Assembly: GCA_016946835.1 (NCBI GenBank)
Contig: JACVTC010000201.1
Span: forward strand, 64,001 to 127,500
Direction of reading: 5' to 3'
Length of the DNA stretch: 63,500 bases
Source of the DNA: Neocallimastix lanati (nom. inval.)
Taxonomy: Eukaryota > Neocallimastigomycota > Neocallimastigomycetes > Neocallimastigales > Neocallimastigaceae
Shown here one piece after another: positions 51,439 through 61,254 of the stretch. Under the pieces are notes generated by a model that had not been told where the DNA came from, ran no database searches, and was given only the letters and a program-made list of their open reading frames with translations. Made by a program: the position numbers and the translations under genes. The number at the start of each line of letters is the position of its first letter. Position 1 is the stretch's first letter.

Positions 51439-53475
51439 ATGAACGGTACCTATACTATGCCAAAGGAATATTTCCTTCACGGCGCTAACAATTTTAGTCA
51501 TTGGAAATTCGCACTTACCATGGTCGCTAAAAGATTACGACTTGAAGAATTTTTTGAAACGGACGTAGTCAATAAAATAAAGGCAAACGACTACAGATTT
51601 AATCCCAACGGGTTTGACGCCACAACAAGAGTGGTTACTAATATTTTGAAAGAGATCGTTCCAAATGAATGGAACAGAAATCATTTCGACAACATCGATG
51701 ATAATAATAATCTTGAAAACATGATAAACAATAATCGTGTATTATTATTTAATCAAAACAAAAACAAAGTCATAGAAATAGCCAAAGACAAGGACTATGA
51801 CTTATCGTTGTTAATGATCTTCAACATGGAAACGAAGATCAGTTCTGAAGTAAATAGAACAACATCTAGCTTCAGAATGTTTGAAAAACTTAAGGAAATG
51901 TTCGGTGACAATAATAATGACACCGAGTACTGGCTCAAAAAATTAAGTAATTTAAAAGCAAATGATAGAAGCCAGATTATGAAGACTGCCAATGAAGTTA
52001 AGAAAATCTTTGGAGAAATGGAAGAAGCAAATGTAATCATCTCCGAAAGAGAAAAATTAAAGTACATGTACAATATTCTACCAGACGATTTTAAAATTCT
52101 TATAGACGTTACTTTGAATACTACCGCGAATGAATTATATGACTACATAAAGGAAAGAATTTCTGATAGGTCATATTTAGAAAATTGGGATAAAAATGAA
52201 ATTGATTACTACAATGACCCAATGGATGTTGATTTATTATCCTACCATAATAGAAACAAAAATAAAGGAAATAGGAATCATAAAATCAACAAAAAGAAAA
52301 GTAAAACAAATATGAAGAAAGATAACAGACCTTTCTGTCATATCTGTGAAGAAAGAGGACATTCTACAAGAGAATGTCGTTATAACACTAAGCCTAAAAA
52401 CCAAAATAAAGCAAACAATAAGGGGAGGCAAAGCAACACAAAGCAAAGAAGGATGGAAAAAATACCATCATTAGATTTAATAGAATCATTTAATGAAAGC
52501 GAAGATATCTACAAAAATGATATTAACTTCGATGATATTAGGCCAATGATAGAAAAAGATGTAAATCTGGTTGAGATAATTGAAAATGAATACACAACAG
52601 ATGAAGATAGTCCTAATAGTATAAACAAATACATAAATTCAGTAAATCATATGCATGAAACAGAAGAATTTGAAGAAATTCATGAATGGTACTATGATAC
52701 AGGTGCATATGAACACATAATTAACAATAAAAGTTTTTTGAAGGACTTTAAAAAGGAAAAAGTATACTTACGTTGTGCCAATAATTCTGTAATTGAATTT
52801 GAAGGATATGGTTCTTATGAATTTTGTATAAACGATTATAAATTTAATTTAAAAAGAGTATTATATTCAGAAAAGGTAAACAAAAATCTCTTTAGTGCCA
52901 TAGAATTAGCAAAACTGGGCATAATATCAATTATTAAACCCTTAAATGATGAAAAAGTAAGGTTAGAATTAAGAAATATAAAGAATAAACACATTGGATA
53001 CTTTGAATCCAATAATTATAATCAATTCAAAATGGAAGTCTTATATAAAGTAAACAATAATAGCTTTAAAAAGAAAGAAATATTATCAGTAGATAAAACT
53101 GATAATATAAGCAAAGAAATATGGCATAGAAGATTGGGTCACTTCTACCAAAATAATTTAAACAAATATTTAGAAATGCATAACATTAAAAGTCCATTAT
53201 GTATATATTGTAAAATCTCAAAAATGAAAAGAATAGCACATAATGGTGAACCACCCAAAGCTAAGGAAAAATTAGAAATTATACATTCTGATATTTCTGG
53301 ACCTGTAAATCCTTCCATAGATAATAAAAAATATTTCATTACATTTATGGATGAATTTTCAAGAAAAGTTTGGATCTTCACTCTGAAATCCAAATCTGAG
53401 GCACCAGATATTATTATTGACTTCTTTAAATATTTAAATAATCAGTTCAAAGAATTATCAATTAAAAAAATTTAG
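51439..53475 (+). pseudogene. Copia Gag, protease and start of integrase
   Basis: 678 codons from MNGTYTMPKEYFLHGANNFS. Capsid of copia type, then CCHC knuckle (CHICEERGHSTREC), protease (EWYYDTGAYEHIINN), the integrase zinc module (HRRLGHFYQNN ... CIYCKISK) and the first catalytic Asp (IIHSDISGPVNPSIDNKK). The frame is lost in an A run (53464-53470) just before the RTDGGKEY box, which can be read in another frame. One lost or gained base there explains the break, so the element was active not long ago. Confidence 0.88.
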
Positions 53476-56400
53476 AACCGATGGGGGTAAAGAATATAAA
53501 AATAAGAAAATTAACAAATTATGTAAAGAATATGGTATAGAAAAACTATATTCTGCACCATATAACCCCGAAATTAATGGAAAGGCAGAAAGAATTAATC
53601 AAACCTTAGTGAATGCAGCTATTACACTCCTACATTGGGCAGGTATGTCTGAAAATTTCTAGGAATACGCCATTAAACAAGCCTGTTATATTTATAACAA
53701 AATACCACATTCTGGAAACAATAACTTAATTCCAGATGAAGTGTTTGAAGATAAAAAGGTATCTATAAAACATTTAAGAACATTTGGTTGCGTATGCTAT
53801 TATAAAGATTTTACCCAACATAAACCAAAATTCGCACCAAACGCGAAAAAAGGAATATTTCTTGGTTTCGATAATCAGACCTACTCATATATAGTTATGG
53901 ATGAAAAAGATTTAAATATCCACCACGTTAGAGAAGTTGAATGTCTAGAAAATGAACCTTCAAATTTCAAATATAAAAATACATCAAAGGAAAATCCTTA
54001 TTTTACCTTTGAAAATCTAAACAGGTATAATATGGGACCTATTATTAACAATAGAGAAGAAAGAAATTTAATTCCAGAAGAAAACATTGAAGAAGACATA
54101 AACAATAATAATAACGAAGATATAAATAATGTTGAAGAAGTTAATAATGAAGAAATACATAATGTTGAAGAAGTTAATAATGAAGAAATACATAATGTTG
54201 AAGAATTAAATAATGAAGAAATACATAATGTAGATGAAGAAGTAAATATTGAAGAAATAAATATTGAAGAAAATATCAATATGGAAAATGAAAATGAAAA
54301 TATGGAAAATATTAATATAGAAATTGAAAATGACCATAATAATGTAAGAAACACAGAAGAAGATATAAATGAAAGAAAAGCAGTTGAAGAAGAGATCAAA
54401 AATGAAAAAAGAAATAATAATACAAATATTTATAACGATATATTACCAGAAAATATTAATAACAATAATAAAAATCTTGAGGATAATAATGTAAAATGTA
54501 ACAATAAATTAAATAACAAAGAAAATATCGATAATATAACGGAAAAATCAATAAATAAGGATAATGATATCTCAAGAAGAGGAGTATATTCTAATAATAA
54601 AGAAGTTAATATGGATATAGAAAAATATACCTTAAACGATAAATATAATAATAAAAATCTGATCATAAAAATAAATTATAATGATAAAAATATTATAACT
54701 AACTTAAACGATATAAATTATTTTCATGACAATAATATAGATAAAAACATAACAAGAGATAATAATAAATATATATATAATAAACACAACAATACCATAA
54801 ATAAAGTAAACACTAAAAGCATTTCATATAAAGACGACACTAAAATGAATTCTAAAAATTTTATTGATGAATATAATTCGAAATTTATTCATAGTAATAA
54901 TAACAAATTATTTAGTAGAGATACATTCGATTTTACTTATGAAATAAACAAAGAAAGAAATAAAATAACTAATAATAATGAAAATAATATTGACGACTTA
55001 CCTTCTACTTCCAATAATATCCTGAATTATAATAATTGTGATCCTGAAATTTCAAATTTCAAATTTAAGAAATTCAATTCTAATGAATTTCTTAAAAATA
55101 CTAATCTTGTTAAAAAAAGTAGAAAAGGAAAAGAAGTAATATATGAAGATATAACTCCAAAACAAAATAATCCTGTAACACCGTCCACTTCTATTGTTGA
55201 TACTCCTACAATTAATAAAAATATTGCTAAAAAACCAATAACAATAAAAGATAAAGAAATGAGTAAAAATAATATTTCAGATAATATAACTAATTCAAAA
55301 AATAATACTTACAAGAATGAAAAAATTTTTAATAATAAAAATTCTTCAAAAAATGACAAAATTCTTCATAAAATAATTTCTAAAAATGAAAAAATTTTTA
55401 ATAATAAAAATTATTCAAAAATCGACAAAAATTTTCCTGCAAAATTATTGGAAGATAATTCTCAATTTAATGCTAATATTAACAAATTTATATTAAATTC
55501 TAATAATGCTATTAATAAATCAAATAATAATTTAAATTTAAAGGTTAATAAGTCACATGATATTGATGATTATAAGGATATTTCACATAAACATATTGAT
55601 GATGATCATAATACTATGGAAGAGAAAAATTTTTCAAAAAATAAAAAAAATTTTATTAATGAAAAAATTTTTCAAAATGATGAAAATAATTATGTCATCA
55701 ATTCTTCTAATAATGATGAGCTTATTTTACTTAATAACAATGACAACTCTCATTATCTTAAGAGTAATGCTTCTTCTACTTATAGTACTCAATGCAATCA
55801 TTTTAATAACAAAAATTTTACTAATGATAGTCCTTGTTTGGAGGGGATTAAAACTGTTAAAAATACCACTGAAAATTTTAAAAATTCTTCTCTTAATAAC
55901 TCTAAAAATAATTCATCCCCCGACCATAAATCTTGCCTGGAACATGAATCTAATTCACCTGAATATTACCACAAAATTATTAATTCTATAATTAATGATA
56001 AAGATTATGATATGCCTGATTCTTCCAATAATATTAATACTTCTCATTCTGATATTAAAATGACTGAAATTACTTCTAACCCATTAAGAAAAAGACCACG
56101 TAGTTCTTCAATTCCTGATTTTTCTAATACTTATCCTAATTCTCGATTTAAAGATAATCACTATAATACTGATAAGATGATTGCTTCTGTTTTCATGGAT
56201 ACTCCAAACAACTATACAGAAGCTATTAATTGTCCTAATAAATCAAATTGGATCAATGCAATAAACGACGAACTTAATAATCTTTATAATAACAAAATCA
56301 TGACTTTTGTTAAACATATTCCAAAAAATAAAAATCTTATAACTACTAAGTGGGTTTTTGCTACTAAGAAAGATGCCAACAACAATATTATTAAATATAA

Positions 56401-57715
56401 AGCTCGACTTGTTGCCCGTGGATTTAAACAAAAATATGGCATCGATTATGAACTCACTTATTCTCCTACTCTTAATATTGATGGTTTAAAACTAATTTTT
56501 GCCCTATCCGCCAAATTTCGTTGGAATGTCTACCAATTGGATATCAAAGCTGCATATCTCAATGCTCCATTGGATCGTGACATTTACACTACCATTCCCA
56601 AAGGAGATAGCAACTTTGGGAGGGGATATTGGAAACTTAACAAGGCTCTTTATGGACTTAAACAATCAGGTAGACAGTGGAATAAAACAATAACAAAATT
56701 CTTAATAAAACAAGGTTTTAAACAAATTTTATCTGAAAAATGCATATTTAAATATTCCATTAAAAATAAAACAAAATGTATAATAGGATTATATGTGGAC
56801 GACATGATAATTGCAGGAGAAGACAAAATTATTACAAATATAATAAAAAAGATAAAAAATAAATTTAAAGTATCTAACTGTGGTCCTGTAGAATATATTT
56901 TAGGAATAAAAGTGGAAAAAGAAAATAATAAATATATTATTTCTCAAAAGGGTTTTATAGAAAATTTATTAAATAAATTTAATATAAAAAACACAAGAAA
57001 AAGAAATACACCATGTACTGGTGATAATATAAAATCAGAAAATAAAAAACCTCTTAATATCACGACCTACAAAAGTGCGATAGGATCATTAATTTACCTA
57101 TCAAAATGCACTAGACCCGATATAGCATTCGCAGTTAATAAGGCCGCAAGAAAATGTGAGTGTCCCACAATATCTGATTGGAACAAAATAATTAATATAT
57201 TCAAATATATTAATTCTACCATAGATTTAAAGATTATATATGACGGTCTAGGAGAAATTAAAGCTTATACTGATTCAGATTTTGGAGGTGACTTAGAGGA
57301 CAAAAAATCTACTTCTGGAGGAATAATTCTGATGGGAAATTCACCAATATGTTGGATTTCTAAAAAGCAATCTTGTGTAGCTACATCTACTGCCGAGGCA
57401 GAATACATAAGTACATCTGAAAATTTAAAGAAAATTTTATGAATAAGAAATATATTAAAAGAACTAATAAATTATAATAAAACAATTACAATATACACAG
57501 ATAATTTAGCTAGCAAAACAACGATAGAAAATGGTGAAATAAATACTAAATTAAAACATATAGACATTAGATTTCATTTTAATAAAGATAATATTGATAA
57601 GAAAATTGTTAAATTAGAATATATAGACACCAATAATATGCTAGCAGATATATTAACAAAAAACACAAATGGGACAAAAATTTTAAATTTTACAAATAAG
57701 ATTTTTTACAAATAA
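53476..57715 (+). pseudogene. Copia integrase (rest), Asn-rich linker, reverse transcriptase, RNase H
   Basis: After the frameshift: RTDGGKEYKN, YSAPYNPEINGKAERINQ (second Asp and Glu), ENF-TAG-EYA at 53660 where Trp is expected, and FGCVCYYKDFTQHKPKFAPN. A linker of some 700 residues follows, with a 4-fold NNEEIHNVEEV repeat (54120-54240) and long Asn/Lys stretches. RT: WVFATKKD, RLVARGFKQKYGIDYELTYS, QLDIKAAYLNAPLDRDIYTT, LYVDDMIIAGE. RNase H: YTDSDFGGDLEDKKSTSGG, STAEAEYIS. TGA at 57440 replaces Trp of KKILWIRNIL; the frame then runs on to TAA at 57713-57715. Confidence 0.88.
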
Positions 57716-57720
57716 ATCTA

Positions 57721-57733
57721 ATTTGAGGGGGAG
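57721..57733 (+). promoter_or_regulatory. Polypurine tract of the second copia element
   Basis: ATTTGAGGGGGAG immediately before the TGTGAAC start of the 3' LTR. Typical copia position and composition. Confidence 0.88.
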
Positions 57734-57979
57734 TGTGAACACCCATTTATTTATCTATTTTATTCATTTATTTATTTATTATAATTTTCCATGTTTTGCA
57801 TAACATAAATCTATGTTAATGCATTTTTAATTTATTTTTAATTTATTTTATGTAAACTATATCACATTTATAAATCACATGATGTATCATATAAAGGTTA
57901 CGTTTAGTGTATGATTTTACTCTCTGTTAACCTTTAATACAATTACTGTATAATAAATTTATTCTAATATTAATAAAGC

Positions 57980-57984
<5 letters not shown>
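57734..57984 (+). repeat. 3' LTR of the second copia element
   Basis: 251 bp. Differences from the 5' LTR include ACACCC for ACTACCC, TTTCC for TTTTC, and an extra CT in ACTCTCTG. Confidence 0.92.

Positions 57985-58022
<38 letters not shown>
57985..58022. repeat. (AAT)n, right target flank
   Basis: About twelve AAT triplets between the copia 3' LTR and an LTR of the second copia family. Confidence 0.9.
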
Positions 58023-58124
58023 TGTTAACTTACGTGAATTATTAGTTATATATATTTATATTATGTGTCATGTTACACTAATGTGTCATGTGGTCTAAGC
58101 CACATTTATATGTCTATAAATATG
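58023..58124 (+). mobile_element. Truncated LTR of the second copia family
   Basis: TGTTAACTTACGTG... agrees with 19947-20048 nearly base for base and stops at CTATAAATATG, where the MULE-type element begins. Both copies start directly after an AAT/ATT repeat. Confidence 0.88.
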
Positions 58125-60400
58125 GTGTGGGGGTGTGTCATTTCGAAAATTTTTATTACATAAATTTGTATTTTTTTGTTGTATGGCTTAAATATTTTTA
58201 ATTTTAAGCCACTTAATTTTATTAAAAATTTAATGAATAATAATTAATTAATTAAATAAATAAAATTACAATTCTCAAAAATTTTCAAACACGTAATCTT
58301 ACGTGGGGCGTATATCTAATTGTATCATAATTTCGTGGCTTTTTTCTACAATTTTTAAAAAGCCATATATTCACAATATGGCGTGAATAATAAATGTGGT
58401 AATATTTTATGACGAAAATTTATAAGCCACCAAGAATTTGGCGAAATTCAACTGGATGAAATTCAACTTTTGGCGAAATACAACACTTCAATAAATAATA
58501 ATTAGGTTAGGTATTTCTATTTAACATTGAAAAATAAAATAAAAAATAAATAAACATTCTATTTTTTAATGCTTAAAAAATAAAATAAAAATAAGAAATA
58601 AGAAAACTTTTTTTTTAAACATTGAAAAATAAAATAAAAAATAAATAAACATTTTATTTTTTAATGCTTAAAAAATAAAATAAAAATAAATAAAAATTTA
58701 TTTTTTAAGCATTAAAAAATAAAAAAAAATAAAATAAAATAAAAAATAAAAAATAAAAATAAAAATAAATAAATAAAATAGTAAATAAAGAAATAATAAA
58801 TAATTAATAATTAAATAATTATTTAAATAATTATATAATAAATTAAAAAAAGGTTTATTATTTTAAATATTAAAAAAGAAAAAAAAAAAGTTTCAAAGCA
58901 TTTAAAAAAAAAAAGTATATTTATTAAAATATTTTATTGAAAAATTTTAATTATTAATGGAAGACAATATAGAAATTGAAATAAGTGAAACAAATCGAGG
59001 AAATGAACAAATTATTATTAATAAAAAATACAAATTTAATTTTTCATTTCAAAGGAAAGATAAATCAAAAATTTATAGATGCACTGAATATAAGACTTTA
59101 AATAAATGTAAATCTTTAATTATTTTAAATGATAAAAAGGAGGTTTTAAAATATGAAAGTTTACATAACCATCTCGAAAAAGAAATTGATGTGTCTATAT
59201 CAGTAGCAAAGCATAAAATTAAGGAAGAAATTAAGAAAAATTCAATTCCTATGGATATAAAACCTAAACATATATTTAATGCCGTTTCTCAAGAAATGGG
59301 ACTTATATGTCCCGAATATAGTACAATTAGATCCCAAATAATAAGAAATATAAATAAACAATTTCCTCCAAACATAAAAAGTTTTGATGATATTCCCATT
59401 GAATCAGAATATTATAAAACTAAAAGAAATGAAAATTTTATGATATTTAAAAATACTGATCTAATAATCTTTCAATCACCATTCCAAGCATATTTATTTT
59501 CGAATTATCATAAAAATATATTTGCGGACGGTACATTTTATGCAGCACCGAAATTTAGTTATCAGTTATTTATAACAAGAACTTATGTTGGGGAATTTAA
59601 TATGCTTTACACTACTTCCATTTCTATATTAAAAAATAAAAAACAATCTACATATGAAACATTATTTAAAGAAATAAAAAAAAATGCAAATAAATTTAGG
59701 AGTAATACATTAATTACTACAATTAATTTTCATTGTGATTTTGAACAAGGTATATCTAATGCCACAAAAAAAGTTTTTCCCAATATAAATATTAAATATT
59801 GTGTTTGGCATTACAAAAGATCATTAGAAAAACAAAAAAATATATTATGTTATCATGAAGTGAAGAATAATAATGATGCATATATTTATTATAAAGCTAT
59901 TTCGAACTTACCTTTTATAAACCCTAACTATATATTTGATATTTATATTATAATAAAAAGAATTTATCAAAAAAAAAAGTATAATAATTTTCTGCAATTT
60001 TTAGAATATTTTAATAAAAATTGTTTACTTAAGTATAATGTTAATAATTGGAATTATTATGAAAATATAGAGCATTTAACAAACAATGCATCAGAATCTT
60101 ATAATAGCTACTTAAATAATATATTTCCAAATAAACCTTTATTTTATAAATTAATATATATATTAAAAGAAGAAGAAAAATTATCTTATAATGATTATCA
60201 AAGGAGAACTAAAGGAAATTGGAAAAAAAAGCAAAAAATATTTAGTGCAACTGATGAAATTAAAATTTTAATTGAAAATTACAAAAGTAAGGAAATAAAT
60301 TTATTTTATAATGGATGCAACAGAAATGAATTAATTAAATTATGGAAAGAATGTTTAATTGATTTAAACGATATAATTATTAATATTAATTTAAAATAAA
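58125..60400 (+). mobile_element. MULE-type DNA transposon
   Basis: The left border is set by the break in the copia LTR; the element side starts GTGTGGGGGTGTGTCATTT. The 5' non-coding part (to 58956) has motifs such as GGCTT/AAGCC stems, CACGTAATCTTACGTG (58290-58305) and repeated GAAATTCAAC / TGGCGAAAT (58440-58480). I could not find the inverse of the left end downstream, so the right border is open; the end may be lost or the element may lack terminal repeats. Confidence 0.65.
58957..60399 (+). CDS. FLYWCH zinc finger / MULE transposase
   Basis: 480 codons, uninterrupted. Residues about 22-72 form a FLYWCH-type zinc finger (FNFSFQRKDKSKIYRCTEYK, NKCKSLI, LHNHLEK: Cys-Cys-His-His, with Tyr where Trp is usual). 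The MULE core follows: NIFADGTFYAAPKFSYQLFI (first Asp), INFHCDFEQGISNATKKVFP (second Asp, CVWHYKR after it) and HLTNNASESYNSYLNNIFPN (the Glu region). These are the three acidic positions of a DDE transposase. The complete frame suggests recent activity. No intron is needed. Transposase cuts and joins element ends in the nucleus. Confidence 0.88.
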   Translation: MEDNIEIEISETNRGNEQIIINKKYKFNFSFQRKDKSKIYRCTEYKTLNKCKSLIILNDKKEVLKYESLHNHLEKEIDVSISVAKHKIKEEIKKNSIPMDIKPKHIFNAVSQEMGLICPEYSTIRSQIIRNINKQFPPNIKSFDDIPIESEYYKTKRNENFMIFKNTDLIIFQSPFQAYLFSNYHKNIFADGTFYAAPKFSYQLFITRTYVGEFNMLYTTSISILKNKKQSTYETLFKEIKKNANKFRSNTLITTINFHCDFEQGISNATKKVFPNINIKYCVWHYKRSLEKQKNILCYHEVKNNNDAYIYYKAISNLPFINPNYIFDIYIIIKRIYQKKKYNNFLQFLEYFNKNCLLKYNVNNWNYYENIEHLTNNASESYNSYLNNIFPNKPLFYKLIYILKEEEKLSYNDYQRRTKGNWKKKQKIFSATDEIKILIENYKSKEINLFYNGCNRNELIKLWKECLIDLNDIIININLK

Positions 60401-60626
60401 TAATCTTAATTTAAAAAAATGCTAGAAAAATAAAAATTTATTTATTTTAAATTTATATTTATAATCGTTTAAATAATAATTAAATAATCTTAATTTAAAA
60501 AAATGCTAGAAAAATACAAATTTATTTACCTATTGTGTTTATTTAATAATCTTAATAGAAATTATCTTTTAGTTATTTTTATTAAGTAATTTATAACTAA
60601 AACCGATTTATTTGATACTAGTTAAA
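60400..60626. repeat. Duplicated downstream segment
   Basis: AATCTTAATTTAAAAAAATG with CTAGAAAAATA occurs at about 60402-60432 and again at 60486-60517, a direct duplication of about 84 bp spacing. Otherwise AT-rich. Confidence 0.6.
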
Positions 60627-60835
60627 ATTTTATTAATATCAATATCAATATTATATAATTAAAAATTTTATTAATATCAATATCAATATTATATAATTAT
60701 AAATTTTATTAATATCAATATCAATATTATATAATTATAAATTTTATTAATATCAATATCAATATTATATAATTATAAATTTTATTAATATCAATATCAA
60801 TATTATATTATTATAAATTTTATTAATATCAACAT
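60627..60835. repeat. 38-bp tandem repeat
   Basis: Six starts of ATTTTATTAATATC at 60627, 60665, 60703, 60741, 60779 and 60817, exactly 38 bp apart. The middle copies are identical. Confidence 0.9.
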
Positions 60836-61254
60836 ACTTTTTAAAATTAATTATGTTATTAAAAATATTAAATTCAATAAAAGATTTTTATTATTTTATT
60901 AAAATTATAATTGTTATTATTATATTTTAATAATAATTGATTCATATTGATCAAACATTATAAATATTACTATGCAAATAATTAATTATTTTAATAGGAT
61001 CAATTATTCAACTCTTATTGTTTTAATTTTTAATTCTTATATCATTTAAATTAATATATATATATATATCGTTTATGAAAATATGAATTATAAATAATTA
61101 AAATTATTTACTTTTCATTTAAATTTTTTTATTTACTATAATAAAATATAATAATTAAAAGACAAACGTTATTATAACTAAATTTTTTTTTTTTAGAAAA
61201 GTAAATGAAAAAAAATTAAAATATATAAGATTCCTATATATATAAAATAATTAT
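60836..61254. other. AT-rich DNA, nothing recognised
   Basis: No ORF or repeat of note apart from a TA run near 61053-61068. Confidence 0.5.

Larger units (their letters stand above)
51100..57984 (+). mobile_element. Ty1/copia retrotransposon, nearly complete
   Basis: 5' LTR 51100-51349, half-tRNA primer site 51349-51363, Gag-Pol 51439-57715, polypurine tract 57721-57733, 3' LTR 57734-57984. Order Gag, protease, integrase, RT, RNase H. Only three lesions break the single polyprotein: a frameshift in the A run near 53464, TAG at 53660-53662 and TGA at 57440-57442. The LTRs differ at a few positions (for example GAACTACCC against GAACACCC). It sits in an (AAT)n repeat, so the target duplication cannot be read. 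Confidence 0.93.
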
